64,000 bases of DNA, taken from positions 1-64,000 of the forward strand of contig JAAEAF010002730.1 of NCBI GenBank assembly GCA_011037195.1. The letters are read 5' to 3'. This DNA comes from Triatoma infestans. Taxonomy: Eukaryota; Arthropoda; Insecta; Hemiptera; Reduviidae. The notes beneath the pieces were generated by a model that made no database searches, had not been told where the DNA came from, and was given only the letters and a program-made list of their open reading frames with translations. Below, one piece after another: positions 20,180-31,565 of this stretch; position 1 is the first letter of the stretch, and every line of letters begins with the position of its first letter. Position numbers and translations under genes: made by a program.

Positions 20180-20780
20180 TATTTATTTATTTATTTATGG
20201 CTTGTATTTATTACTCTCTCTCTTAATGTTGTAATGACAAAGTGACAACTTTTCGAAATTGAGTTGTCGCCGGAAATATATATGTTTTTGAGATAACCTG
20301 AGTACGAAAAATATGTACGCGCGCGTGCGTGTGTGTGTTTGTGCGTAAGTGAGAGATCAAAATATTTCAAAAACTAAAACTTGTACGAAACTCAAACTTA
20401 ATATTCCGTTTAAGATACCACCACCAACATCGACTTTTTCTCAATTTTCCTTTTTTGCCAACCGGAAATTCCGTTTGACCATGATCCAATCATTGACCAT
20501 CTGTCTTAGGATTTCGCCAGTAAATCTACTTTTCATCACATGTCACACTATTCCTTCATAGAAGCGCATGTTTTTGATGGATGGATGGATTTTTTTTTTA
20601 AAAAAAGAAGTTGGCAGATGTCCATTCTCCTAGCGGCCTTTGATGGTTCTTCATGCCACATTATCCATCATTTTCTTTTTACCTTTCCCATAGTATGGAA
20701 ATGGAGGTTAAAGATGATGTCACAGTTAGTTTCCATGCAATTTACTGTTTTATAAAAATAAATTTTCAACCAGAACCATG
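20180..20780 (+). repeat. strongly diverged R-family copy
   Basis: Starts just after the full copy's T-rich end: TTACTCTCTCTCTTAATG, GAGTTGTCGCCGGAAATATA, GTGCGTGTGTGTGTTTG, then AACCGGAAATTCCG near 20,460 and VVW-free low-information sequence. It continues the same order as R, so it looks like an older copy in tandem with the newer one. Confidence 0.5.
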
Positions 20781-21126
20781 AGTATTATATAGTAAAAGAA
20801 GACGAGAATGTGTTTCATACCAGAGTGTTTTGTTTTATTATACTTCATTTTTTTTGGTTACCTCAGACACATTAGTAGAAGGCAGTATATTTTGAAGGTT
20901 ACTACTTCTTTGGCTAACGAGTAAATGATTGATGTTACTTGTTTACAGCTCGAGAACAATTACTTTAGTTTTTTTTTCGGGTGGGGTGATCTATATTTTT
21001 TACGTATTGTATATTGTATTATTTTGGTGTAAATTACGCTGTCTCTCTTCAACTTTATGAACTATGTGCCTTTCAGAATAGATCGCCATTTTTAGATAGA
21101 CATTATTTGTCATTTCTCATGATATT

Positions 21127-21600
21127 GTAACAGTACTCCGTCTGGTGAAAGGGAAACATAGTTATAATAATAAGGTAAAAAATAACAAAATCTAAAAATG
21201 ACAGTCCAAAGTTGATTCTTCAGTTAGGTCCTTGGGGAGGAAAAAGATTTTCCATAGATGTAACAGCAACCAAAAAGAAGCTCAGCAACCAAAGAGAGTA
21301 AAGAGCAAAAACCCAAAACCACCACTCTCTCGGATTGGAATGGGAGGAACTGTATAAATATAGCGACGGACAGTCCATAAAAACACAGTTGAATTCAATT
21401 CAATACATCCAATCGCTACGTGTCATTTTCACACCACTCTACTACCTTAAACACTTCTCTATTGTAAAGTCCAGGCAGTCTGTGTTTCTTAATTAATATA
21501 TTAGTTAACCAGTACTATCATCAAGTCTTCTTCTTATATCATCGAACCATACCTAAATTCTCTCTCCACCTAAGACATCCATTATAATAGACATTAGGAG
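21127..21600 (+). other. possible LTR-like promoter region
   Basis: Starts with TGTAACAGTACTCCGTCTGG. It contains a strong TATA-like GTATAAATATAGCG at about 21,352 in a locally balanced block (GGATTGGAATGGGAGGAACT upstream, CAATACATCCAATCGCTACG downstream). This looks like a Pol II core promoter of a solo LTR, but I could not find a matching CA end with target duplication, nor a second copy in the window. Confidence 0.3.
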
Positions 21601-21817
21601 TTTTGACTACAAAAAATTCAAAAATACAATAATAAATTAATTAGGTAATTTTTTTAGATTGTAAGCACATTTTACATTATTCATTTTTGTAAATATGACC
21701 AAGTCTTAATTGTAGATCACCGGTTTATGTGAATGATTGAAGAGAACACGTGAGAATCACAGCATAAATATTAAGAAGCATTTCCTGTGAAACAGTGTGG
21801 TCCAACTGTATTTTTAC

Positions 21818-21940
21818 TTTCTCCAACTCCTCTAACAAAAGAAATTATAATACGATCGTGTGAAATTTTAAAAATAGTTTTCATTATTATCATAAATGAT
21901 TTGTTTCAAACAGGTCCAATAAAATAAATCATTTTTAAAG
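21818..21940 (+). repeat. R-family head fragment
   Basis: TTTTACTTTCTCCAACTCCT and AATACGATCGTGTGAAATTT match the R head. It is cut off before the microsatellite. Confidence 0.5.
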
Positions 21941-21999
21941 AGATTATTTCTTAATAATGTTTTTAAAATGAATATTGAATTTTGAATTATTTGAACGTA

Positions 22000-23136
22000 T
22001 TGGGGTGAGTCATAAAAAAAATGACCGATTTTGTTTTTATTTGCACTTTATCCTCTACTGAAAAAAAGAGCGTTTATATTTTGTTGAACTTTGGTCATAT
22101 TCTTATTTTGCATAAACAAATAGAGAATGAATTTATAAACAAAGTTACCCTGGATCGCTTTTAGTTTTGTCGTAGCATTTTTTTTTAAACAAGATGAGGT
22201 TAATATTATAATTTTACGCCATTATTGGTAAAAAAAAAGTTTTCAGCCGCCGAAAGTACTCGTTTAGTGCGGGAATTTGAAGAGGAGGATGCTCTTTCTG
22301 AAGATGCTCATTCGATGAAGAAGAAGCTCTGCGGGGTTAAGTGGAGGCTGACCCGACCAAAAGTACTCGGGAGTTGGCAGCAGAACTCGAAGTATCCCAG
22401 TCCACCGTAAATCGTGAGCTGCATAAGCTGCGGAAAGTGTATCGTTCAGCTAGAGTGGATACCCATAACAAGCTCATCAGGAGGATTTTCATTTGCGATG
22501 AAGTATGGATATATTGGAGAAACCCTAAAACCAGGAAACACTGCAACAATAGTTACACTGCAAGCAGCCTGCTCTACCTTCGATAAACAGAGTTAATTCG
22601 AAAAAACAATGCTTTCTGTTTTTTAGAATTATGAAGGCGTAATTCATTATGAGTTCATTCCCGAAGGTCAGTCTATTGATTCGGAGCAGTTAGAAAGAAT
22701 ATACCTAGTTTGGCCCACGGTTAACTAACCTCAGGTTAGTTAACAGAAATAAAGTTTTGTTTCAACAAGATAACGAAAGCAAAAAAAATTCAGAATCCAG
22801 CGTTACACCAAACAAAAAATTTCAGAATTACATGGGATTGAGCTTCTTCCCCACCCTGCTTATAGTCCGGACCTAGCACCTTCCGATTACCATCTGTTCC
22901 GGTCATTAGCACACTATCTTCAAGGAAAAACCTTTTAATTCTCTGGACGAGGTTCAAAATGGAGTTGCGGAATTCTCCCGTTCAAGAGCGAAGGAATTCG
23001 GCAGTTACCTCGAAATGGAAACAAACCATAGAACACAACGTGTGTATACATTGAATATTAAAATAAATTGTTAAATAAAATAAAATTGTTTTTAAATTTG
23101 CAAGAAAAACGGTCATTTTTTTTTATGACTCACCCA
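22000..23136 (+). mobile_element. mariner-like element with TA duplication
   Basis: Terminal inverted repeats: left GGTGAGTCATAAAAAAAATG followed by ACCG (from 22,003), right inverse complement GGTGAGTCATAAAAAAAAAT followed by GACCG (end at 23,136). TA at 21,998-21,999 and 23,137-23,138 is the standard mariner target duplication. The total of 1,137 bp is about 150 bp short of a typical 1.3-kb mariner, matching the deletions seen in its transposase. Confidence 0.9.
22225..23075 (+). pseudogene. mariner transposase, broken
   Basis: DDD transposase relic in three shifting frames. N-terminal DNA-binding part: TRLVREFEEEDALSEDAHSM, then (second frame) STRELAAELEVSQSTVNREL, a clear helix-turn-helix. 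First catalytic Asp region RRIFICDEVWIYWRNPKTRK (CDE..W) at about 22,480-22,540. Middle GVIHYEFIPEGQSIDSEQ at about 22,640. Second Asp VLFQQDNESK near 22,760 (normally QQDNARPH, so damaged after the Asp). Third Asp LLPHPAYSPDLAPSDYHLFR at 22,845-22,905. C-terminus LDEVQNGVAEF..RSRAKEF and YLEMETNHRTQRV. All three Asp codons are still visible, but deletions and frameshifts rule out function. Confidence 0.9.
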
Positions 23137-23138
23137 TA

Positions 23139-23835
23139 TAAAATGTTAGGTTGTGATGGCTATCCAAAAACAAGTGATTTTTTTTATTTTTACTATTGGG
23201 TTTGCCTGAAAGGAAATTATTTTATTGGTCTATATTTTTATTTTTTTATGAGATAATTCTCCTGTGGCAGTAATTCTTTTTCAATTTCTTGCTATAAATA
23301 TTGCTTCTCAAACTAAAATTGCTTTCTAATCTTTAAGGGTAAACAATTCGCAAATGTCGTTTTTAATTCCTTCTCCAAAAAAATAATGTTTTCGAGTTAA
23401 GATATTCGTAAATGCTCGAATGATATTTGTACTTCATTTTATCCTCCATGTCTTAATTCTAGTTAGGGAAAGGGAATATATAAATTGTGATAAAACAAAA
23501 TAAGAAATGAATGAACAAAATTTTACCTAAAGCTTGACTGACGAATTCTTGATTTATCCGGCCCGCATGGACCAAAAGTATGTAAGGACTTGGAGCTTCA
23601 AAATTCTTCAGCGTTCTGTTCCTTAGTATTTGACTGGTTATAAGAAACAAAACTCTTAAATTTGATAACTTATATATTTATTTTACTTGTTTGACTGCCA
23701 CACAGACTTGAAGTGGACAGTGCAAAAAGTGAGCTCTTACGATAATTTCTACAGTAAAAACAGTGCTACCAATTTAACACTGTTGCCACCTTAATAGATA
23801 TTAAAAATGAACAGAAATTCATATTAAAAGAAAAT
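23139..23835. other. nothing recognised
   Basis: AT-rich DNA between the mariner and a SINE-interrupted R copy. Open frames are short and low in complexity. Confidence 0.5.
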
Positions 23836-23837
23836 CC

Positions 23838-24605
23838 TGGTGTGAAAAACTCGAATAACTTTCTCTCATTGCACTAAATACAATTATATAATATAAAATG
23901 ACAAATTTTCTTTAATCATTTTAATCATTTGGCCTAAATTTAAATATAGTGGTGGAGTGAGTGATAATTACTTACCCATACAGGTAGTGGAAATGGCAGA
24001 TGAATTATAGTCCAGATGAATGCGGCAATATAACATTGAACCAAACATATATAACATTTGAAATTTAATGCTCAAATTTCCGCCGAACTCCGTAAACATT
24101 TAAAAAAGAAACCTATTCTGTAAATTCATACTTCCGGTTAACACTTTTTCAAATTTGAAATTCTTCCAGCGCTTCATAATTTAAGGCGCGTCAACCATCT
24201 ATTGGCGCCCGAAGCCTTCTCTGTGCCCTGCCGGCCTCCGGACAGTGTTCTCTCGTTACAGACATCACTGTCCATCACCGGTCAGTGAACTGTAAGAGGC
24301 TCCTGGGAAGAGAAAAATCTAAGGGCAGCACAGCTGGACTCGAACCTGGGACCTCCGTTGGGAGAGTCCAGTGCACTAACCACTGAGCTAATCCCTTCCC
24401 TCTATATCTCTCTATATAAGTTGATAGAATCAATCATACATTTCGTTTTTGAAATATTTTATTTAAATGCGCGCACACAAAATAGAGTGAAAGAGATTTA
24501 TTTGCTAAAAACTTTTTGTTCGTCCTCAGGGGACCTCAAAATTATGTATTTCCAGTGAAAACTCAATTTTGACATGAATTTCTTAGGAATAAAAAGAAAG
24601 TAAAT
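23838..24605 (-). mobile_element. R-family copy, split by SINE family 1
   Basis: Minus orientation. Tail TCCTGGTGTGAAAAACTCGA and ATAACTTTCTCTCATTGCAC at the left, boundary CATACTTCCGGTTAACAC at 24,127; SINE at 24,180-24,400; then the head (CCTCAGGGGACCTCAAAATT, TTTCCAGTGAAAACTCAATT) to about 24,605. Much of the monomer array is missing. Confidence 0.7.
24180..24400 (-). repeat. SINE family 1 (tRNA-derived), best-preserved head
   Basis: Minus strand. tRNA-like head has a consensus A box (TAGCTCAGTGG, inverse complement at 24,380-24,390) and B box (GGTTCGAGTCC, 24,336-24,346), so an internal Pol III promoter is intact here. The body includes TCACTGACCGGTGATGGACA-like text and ends GACGCGCCTTAAATT, shared with 46,134-46,377 and 52,515-52,732. 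Inserted in an R copy. Confidence 0.85.
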
Positions 24606-25040
24606 AAGAAGTTTGTTTAGATTATTAAAATGAAGGTTTTAATTAATTAATAATTAAAAATGGTTATTACTTCTAATTGACTTACGAAGCATAATATTAT
24701 ATATATTAATATTATAGCAAAAAATCATATAAATAATAAACGCAATATAAATGTCAATAATTCAATATTTGTGATTGTTGTTAGACATTATATATCACTA
24801 CTGTATGGCATATATTAATGTTGTCAGTTATGTCAGTATACTTCAGAGAAACATTGTATATAACGTCGTATACCAATACCATTCTCGCTGTTTATCTATT
24901 ACATAATAAATTTGATTTATTGATTTTTATTTTTACTATTTGTAATAATCAATAATTATTCATTTTTCCACACGTATTTCTACTAGGTTAGACATTCTTA
25001 TTTATATAGTCCACATAATATCTTACTTCACTTCTTAATT
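24606..25040. other. nothing recognised
   Basis: Very AT-rich DNA, no features supported. Confidence 0.5.
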
Positions 25041-25041
25041 C

Positions 25042-26503
25042 TTTTTACTTTCTCTTACTCGTAGTAAGAGGAAGTAATGTAATCATCTCAAATTTTACGT
25101 TCAACGGAAATATCCGTTTTGAGGTCTGCTGAGTCCACAAAAGTGAGTTTTAGATAAGAGTGTGTATGTTTGTTGTATGTGAACAGCATAGCTCAAAAAC
25201 GAAAAATCGTAGAAAGTTCAAACTTGATATTCCTTTAGGTATCACCATGGCATCCGACAGTAGGTCAGCGGGCAGAATTCTTCTGCAGGAAGTAGCACTT
25301 TACTTAATGCTTTTTTTACTTTGTTGCGATTTTCTCAAAAATCGCCCTAAACATTTTCTTCAAACTTGGTATATCAACTACAAATACAAAGATCTACAAC
25401 TTTTATTTAAAACATTGTTCTGGAAAAATTCAAGTTAGGGCACTTTTGGGGGAGGGGTGGAGTTAGGTTTTCCTCTAAAGTGCTATTTCAATTTATTATA
25501 CAATTCTATCATCTAAATAATATTAATTAGAATTAAATGTGTTGTTGAAATTCTGAGTTTGAAAAAAATCGGATGACCGGAAGTGCGTTTTTACTGAAAT
25601 ATATTTTTCAGTTTTTCTAGTATTTTCTCGAAAAACGGCTTCAACGATTTTCTTTAAAGTAGGAATGTGAACTACACATATAAAGAGCTACAACTTTTAT
25701 TTTGAAACATTTCTTCTGGTGAAGTCACTTAAGGGACCTTTTGGAGGTAGGGTGGGGTTATGTTTTTTCTCTAAAGTGCAGTCATAGTTGATTATACAAT
25801 TCTACCATCGAAACAATATTAATTAGAAATAAATAGATGGCCAAAATTCCGAGTTTTAAGAAAATTACTGAACCGGAATTTGAAACATTTCTCCGGGAAA
25901 ATTCTTGTAAAGGCAATTTTGGGGGAGCATGGTGTTAGATTTTCTTCTAAAGTGCTATTTCAGTTTATTATACAATTTTGCCATCTGAATAATATTAATT
26001 AGAATAAAATGTTGAAATTCCCAGTTTGAAAAATTAGATGATCGGAAGTGCGTTTACTTTACCACTTTACTAAATGATTTTTTTTCACTTTTTCGCGATT
26101 TTCTCAAAAATAGCTCCGACAATTTTCTTGAAACTTTCTATATAAATTACGTTTTTACAAAGAGCTACAACTTTTATTCGAAATATTTCTCCGGGAAAAT
26201 TCATTTAAGGGCACTTTTAGGGGAAGGGTGGGGTTATGTTTTTCTCTAAAATGCTTGTCATAGTTGATAATACAATTCTACTAGCCAAACAAAATTAATT
26301 GGTGACAAATTAATAAATAGATAATCAAAATTCCAAGTTTCAGGAAAATTAGTAAACCGGAAGTGCGCTTTTACTGAACAGTTTTTTCACTTTTCGACAA
26401 ATTTCATTAAATTTGGTACACTAACTATAAAATTTGTCAATTAGAATTTTGAAAACTGGAATAAGAGAAAGTTGTGTGAGTGTTTCACATTAGATTTTTT
26501 TTT
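25042..26503 (+). mobile_element. R-family copy, longest, about four monomers
   Basis: Head TTTTTACTTTCTCTTACTCG at 25,042. Monomer starts near 25,331, 25,621, 25,880 (joined at a deletion after GAACCGGAA) and 26,099, then the final partial monomer at 26,390. Tail GAATAAGAGAAAGTTGTGTG and GTGTTTCACATTAGATTTTT to 26,503. Boundary motifs: GACCGGAAGTGCG at 25,575, TGATCGGAAGTGCG at 26,039, AACCGGAAGTGCG at 26,357. The copy shows that monomer number varies between R elements. Confidence 0.85.
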
Positions 26504-27055
26504 TTTTTTTTATTCTTTAGAATATTGTTTCAAATGAAGAATTTTCTTTGTTATTCTGTATAGCAGCAGGATGATGATGACTTTTTACACAAATTATATT
26601 TAAACCTAACTAGAAGGGTGGAGAAGGGAATATATATTGAGGACAGAGTGGCCAGAGGGAATGAAGTGGCAGCCAGTTGATTTTACACTTTACAGAGGAA
26701 ATTGCACTAATTTTTTTTTTTGTTTTTTTCTTCAATAAATATTGAAGTGTAAGTGAAGGTCACTTAATTTTTAATGCATTTTGTCATGTCAACGATCTCT
26801 CACACTGAATATCAAGATATTCTTAAAGAAGGTGAACGCTCGAAATAGGTTAATGATCATAAAATGAAGGAGACCCTGAGAGGGCAGGGAAATCACCTGA
26901 TTTTTTACACCTCCATGATAACGGTAGATACCACACCACAACCAGTTAGTTGAGATTGATTGCAAAAATAGGTCAATTCATTTCAATATTCTTGTTTAGT
27001 GTAAATAATCTCGTGCGAAACGCTTGTTTTTTTTCTCTTAACTGCGATTTACATT
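26504..27055. other. nothing recognised
   Basis: Long T-runs at 26,496 and 26,712. A less AT-rich patch at 26,620-26,690 was not assigned. Confidence 0.5.
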
Positions 27056-27380
27056 GTTATAACTAAGGAACGGATTTTTATGTATTTAAAAATGCCAAAT
27101 ATTTAATTAAAATATGCATTTATTTGCGTCAATTATGTGGAAAATATGTGATTTTCTTAAAATATTTTCTGGAATATTTAAGTAAAATGGACATTTTTTT
27201 TTATGAAAATGGATTTTTGGGCAAGTTATAATTATTTATACAAGAAAAGAACATTTTTACAATTTATAATAATTTATTAGGAACAAAATAATTTGTTTTT
27301 ACAAGTTATAATGATTTATACAACAAAGAACATTTTTACTATTTATAAAAAGATGTGTTAAATTTTCAATTTTGAAAACT

Positions 27381-27900
27381 TCACTCTTCGAAATTGTTTG
27401 CAACCACATGAAATTTCAAATGTTGGAACGTAAAGTGACGACGATCTGGGCGTAAGATGGACTTGTAACGACTAAAAGATCGTTCAACATCTACAGATGT
27501 TATAGGTGCCTTGCTGAAAGAAGTTATCTCGTTGGTTGTAAAGGGTACACGATGTTCTGACGTGACTTCTGTTCCACTGATAATATCAGAAATCTGGCAG
27601 ATGGTCTCCCACCCTTTGTTCTTGCTCAGTACTTCTACCAGTTTTGATCTGATCAGATCTCCCTTACTCCCAGGTATTCCTTCCACCTTTTCGATGACTT
27701 TTTTAACGTTGGACACGTTTTCTGTCAGTCGAACACTTTGGGACTCAAGTTGGGTAATGGCTTGTGCAAGAAATACGCAATTGTCAGAAATGAATGAAAT
27801 TAGGTTTCTCGAATAAAGACTTGGCAGTATTTATCGCTACTGCTTCGTCTTCGAGATGTGAATTGGACACTTCAACGAACGAGCTGAAAGAACAGACAAC
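27381..27900 (-). pseudogene. hAT transposase C-terminal relic
   Basis: Open frame 27381-27716 reads NVKKVIEKVEGIPGSKGDLI, KGWETICQISDIISGTEV and then the hAT dimerisation block APITSVDVERSFSRYKSIL, RPDRRHFTFQHLKFHVV. SxDVERSFSRYK..L is diagnostic of this insect hAT group. Upstream, after a frameshift and a stop, SNSHLEDEAVAINTAKSLFE and ISDNCVFLAQAITQLESQSV extend the homology to about 27,900. The catalytic domain and BED finger are gone. Confidence 0.85.
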
Positions 27901-28059
27901 GTCAGACAACTTCAAAGAACTAACAAGTGCCCGTCACTGTTTAGCAGCATTCTGTGTAAATTACAATAACCATTGTACCCACTGTGATTCACAGCCCTAC
28001 AGTCTGTGGTTCACAGTTCCTGTCAACCACCTCCCAATTATGAAAATATGCCCAAAATG

Positions 28060-28175
28060 AAAAATATGAAAAAATATGTATATATTTTGATTAAATATGT
28101 AGAAATATTTATTTATTTTGATCAAATATATATAAATATGCGATAACATCCAAATATGTGGAAATATGTGAAATA
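28060..28175. repeat. AAATATG-rich low-complexity tract
   Basis: Repeated AAATATGT/AAATATATAT words inside the right part of the hAT element, such as ATTTTGATTAAATATG and ATTTTGATCAAATATA. Probably element UTR decay or a degenerate tandem repeat. Confidence 0.5.
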
Positions 28176-28479
28176 AAAGTAGACTCAAACGGCTTAAAAA
28201 GTGTCAGTATGAATACTTCTAGTTGAAAAACATCTGTAAATTGCCTAGAAAAAAATATGTAAATACATACGAATCCGTTCCCTAGCTTATAACTAACTAA
28301 TCCTCTTGAAACTTACAATTTACTAGATATTTTTGATTATCCTGCACGTTATATATCAATGGATTTCTTTTGTGGGAAATCAAAACTATTTAAAAATCTC
28401 TTAAATGAAATTGTTCTCTTAAAAAAAAAGTTACAAACAAACGTGATAGATGCCGCTGTATTTAATGAAAGCCGGAAAA

Positions 28480-28985
28480 AAAAACCTGTTCAGTAAAGTC
28501 GCACACATCCATTCAACCGATTTTCTACAAATTCGGAATTTTGGCCAACATAATTAGTTCTAATTAATATTATTTAGATGATAGAAGCGTATAATTAACT
28601 AAAACATGATCCCAAACCTACCCCCACAAAAAAAAATTGCCCTTAAATGAATTTTTCCATAGAAATGTGTCAGATAAAAGTTGTAACTCTATATATGTAG
28701 TTGATATTCCACAAGAAGAATATATAAGTTGATATTCCAAGTTTAAAGAAAATCGTTGGAGCCTTTTTTCGTGATAATCGTATAATACGGAAATTAAATC
28801 ATGTAGTAAAGTATTATTTACGGTTGAAGAATTTTGCTGTCGTCGAATACCCATGGTGATACCCAAAAGAAAAGTTTAGTTTGAACTTTAAACAATTTTT
28901 GGAACTCAGGGGACTTCAGTACGTGTATTCCGGGGAAAATTTCTATATCAGAAATTGGCACGAAGATAATGGAATTAAATGGCCC
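28480..28985 (-). repeat. R-family copy, diverged
   Basis: Minus orientation: CCTGTTCAGTAAAGTCGCAC, AGAAATGTGTCAGATAAAAG, GAAAATCGTTGGAGCC, TTTACGGTTGAAGAATTTTG, GTATTCCGGGGAAAATT, and a head cut at about 28,985. No microsatellite. Confidence 0.6.
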
Positions 28986-29046
28986 AGGCGACTTTTCACT
29001 TATGGCAATAATTTGGCAAAAGAATTGTAATGGACAAATTTACTTC

Positions 29047-29763
29047 TGTAATGACATAGCAATGTCAAAGCCTTTACAAAATATAACAAAAGGAAAGAAT
29101 AATTTATAACTAGTGGCCCTACAGCTGGCTGCTGCCTTTTCAATACAAAGGTATCAAAGACAAGCACCGATAAAGCCCTGTTCTATTGTACAGAAGCCAC
29201 CTGGTCTTTGAAAGTCGCCGATGGGCGACCAAATCTGGCCACTGACATGAATCACTGGTCGCCGACCTAACCAAGGTCGCACAAGGTTGCACGCTACTAG
29301 AGATGTCTTAGTGTGAGAACTTACTTACACACTTGACACTGTGTGAGTAAGACTAATATAAACTTCGCCCCACTGGAAGAGGGGATCATTATATCTTCAT
29401 CATTATACCAGTAGCCACATTATTATATCAGTATCATTTTACAGCAGCAGTTATAATTGAGTTCCGAGCGCGTCCCTATACAAGGTTTTACTTATAAGTA
29501 TTTTCATAGTTGTGCAGTTTATTAGTTTATTTATTTTAATCATATTAAATTATTTGTTAATTAACTCTTAAAATTATTTATTTACTTTTATCAAATCATA
29601 TTAATTGTAGTTACCATTAGGCTCATTCAAATTATTGTTAAAATATATTCTATTTTTATAAATTCAGTATTAATAACTCTCTAACCTAACTTCCGCCTAA
29701 TAAATCCGTCTTCAAGACATCTAACTACATACCTCAGGAATCACGACAATTCATTCCACTACA
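29047..29763. mobile_element. solo LTR 1 (Ty3-like, TGTAATG...CTACA)
   Basis: Starts TGTAATGACATAGCAATGTC, ends GACAATTCATTCCACTACA, i.e. TG...CA. CTTC stands directly on each side (29043-29046 and 29764-29767), a 4-bp target duplication as made by many Ty3-type integrases. Inside, CTAATATAAACTTCGCCCCA is a TATA-like box shared by all three copies. No internal retrotransposon sequence lies on either side, so it is a solo LTR left by recombination. Longer than its sisters through an extra stretch in the middle. Confidence 0.9.
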
Positions 29764-29767
29764 CTTC

Positions 29768-30487
29768 TAATTAATATAAAGTTTAGTTTAGGAAACGGGG
29801 AATTATAGTAATACAAGTTAGGTTTTTGGACACGAAAGCCTGATTGCCTGAATATGAGTGTATCTGTAGTTAGACACTAAAATGAAATACCAATAAATTC
29901 TGTTTTATTCATTTCTTTAAAATGGCGGCAGCAGTATTGAAGATGTTTTGATTATAGCAACAAATTGCTCCTCTTCTTCACGGACAGCATCTTTTTTTTT
30001 TTTGTCTTCTTATATGAAGTTTATTTCCAGTCAATAATTTTGCCACTAATTGATAGCAGCACATACAGGCAAAGTTCCTAACTTTACAAATTAATTGGGT
30101 CCGAATTTTTCGTAAATTGTGTACTCGAACGAGAGTTATTTTCCTATAGGAATGTTATAATAATGGAGGACATTGCTTCTAGACGATAAAATATATTTTA
30201 AATTATTGGCAAAAAAACAAAAGAAATAGACAGAAAAAATGTATTTAAAGAACGTAATATAATTAATTACATTTTCATTCAAGTAAAAACAGTTGGACAA
30301 AAAATAAAGAATAAAGTATTTCATATAATAAATGACAATTAAAATTGTTTTTTGGCATTTTGATTCTCGACAGATGGGGAAGCTTCTTTTTTTACAAAGG
30401 CTATTTTCCCGTGATAGGCTTCTTTTTGAGGTCATCAACCGGCTTGGGGGGGTTCGTCCAATCATTAGGATGTTTTTGCCCAAAAAG
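29768..30487. other. nothing recognised
   Basis: AT-rich. A 120-codon minus-strand and a 133-codon plus-strand open frame overlap here (30136-30733), but they shadow each other, are dominated by low-complexity residues and run through a palindrome. Confidence 0.5.
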
Positions 30488-30575
30488 TGTGATAACATAG
30501 ACTTGCATAGAGCAAATTTAGTTGATACACTGAATTATCAACTAAATTTACTTTGTGCAAGTCTATGTTATCACA
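30488..30575. repeat. 88-bp palindrome, linked to the X family
   Basis: Arms of 40 nt (TGTGATAACATAGACTTGCA at the left and its inverse complement at the right) match at 37 of 40 positions, with an 8-nt loop CACTGAAT. The right arm (CTTTGTGCAAGTCTATGTTA) matches X text at 43,342-43,366 (CTCTGTGCAAGTCTGTGTTG), so it belongs to an X-type foldback. Confidence 0.8.
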
Positions 30576-30685
30576 TCCCGAAAATCGGTCGATTAGCACA
30601 AAAAAAAAAAAAGCAGGCTATCACTATCACGGAAAATATCTCTGATGCTTTCCAGCTCTCGTATCCAACCAACCACAACAGCTTC
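30576..30685 (+). repeat. X-family fragment
   Basis: AAGCAGGCTATCACTATCAC, GGAAAATATCTCTGATGCTT and TCCAGCTCTCGTATCCAACC follow the X right arm, interrupted by a poly-A run at 30,600. Confidence 0.7.
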
Positions 30686-30689
30686 GAGT

Positions 30690-31565
30690 GTTGTTTGTTT
30701 GCAAAATTAATATTGCTCTTTTTGGTTTCTTGATTGAAATTATTGGGTTGGCTAGGGTATCGTCCGCATCGTTTTGGCATTAATGATAGGTTTTTTTTTT
30801 TTTTTGTTGAAAAAATTGTAAAAATAGTGTTAATTAAAATAAACATTGTTTTAATGATAATGAAATGATTTACAAAGACTGTGGCAATCTTCACCTTTGC
30901 AAAAAGCCAAAATAAATTCGGCATTTCCTCGTTTTTATAGCATAATTTTGTTGCTGTTACATTAAGTACTACCTGTATACATTTTTTTTGTTATTCTGCT
31001 CAGTTGTTTTTTAGACGAATAGTTAAAAAAAAAAAAAGTAGAAATTACACCACGGGCAGAGGGATGAATAATTTGTAGAATTTATCTTTATTTATCCTGG
31101 TATATAGTGGGCATTAGACTTTTATTTAGTATTGTTTTATGTAAACAAAAAATAAATACATTGCTATATATAAAAAAGGTTTCTCCACATATAGATGGTA
31201 CCTCTCTGTTAATAAAGCAAAAAAAAAAGTCACAATGGAATATGTATTGTATTGAATTATTTCCTGCAATATTGCCCGACAGTAATTGTTAGGATGAAAT
31301 AGTAATTTTAAATTAAAAAAAATGAAATAAAAAACAAAGTGAATAGGAAAAATCATAAAAGTTCAACAATACTTAAATGCAGCATATCATGTTGCAATTA
31401 ATGAAAATAAAAGAAAAACTTTATTTAATGATTAACTTTTTTCATCTCTCACATTCTCTCTCTCGAATTTTCTATTATAATTATTTTTTGGATGACATAT
31501 TTCAACGTTTGTAGATTATTTGATGATTATTGGAGAACTGATAATTAACCTGTTTATCAGTATCA
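30690..31565. other. nothing recognised
   Basis: AT-rich with several A/T runs. Open frames on both strands (30571-30924, 31107-31356) overlap one another and lack any recognisable motif. Confidence 0.5.

Larger units (their letters stand above)
27064..28284 (-). mobile_element. hAT element with inverted repeats, internally deleted
   Basis: Left terminus TAAGGAACGGATTTTTATGT plus ATTT and right terminus, inverse complement TAGGGAACGGATTCGTATGT plus ATTT, form a ~24-bp inverted repeat. Flanking 8-mers GTTATAAC (27056-27063) and CTTATAAC (28286-28293) differ at one base, consistent with an old 8-bp hAT duplication (one extra G at the right junction). At 1,221 bp it is much shorter than an autonomous hAT and keeps only the transposase C-terminus on the minus strand. 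Confidence 0.8.

Noticed and set aside
24336..24390. Possible tRNA gene (intact A and B boxes)
   Set aside because: Followed by the shared SINE body and found in other copies. It is a SINE head, not a stand-alone tRNA.
29047..29763. TIR-type DNA transposon interpretation of the TGTAATG...CTACA units
   Set aside because: The ends share only TGTA.TG-type similarity, while TG...CA ends, 4-bp duplications, a TATA-like box and AATAAA fit an LTR better.
30136..30924. Overlapping 117-133-codon frames on both strands
   Set aside because: They shadow one another, cross a palindrome and contain long homopolymer-derived residue runs.
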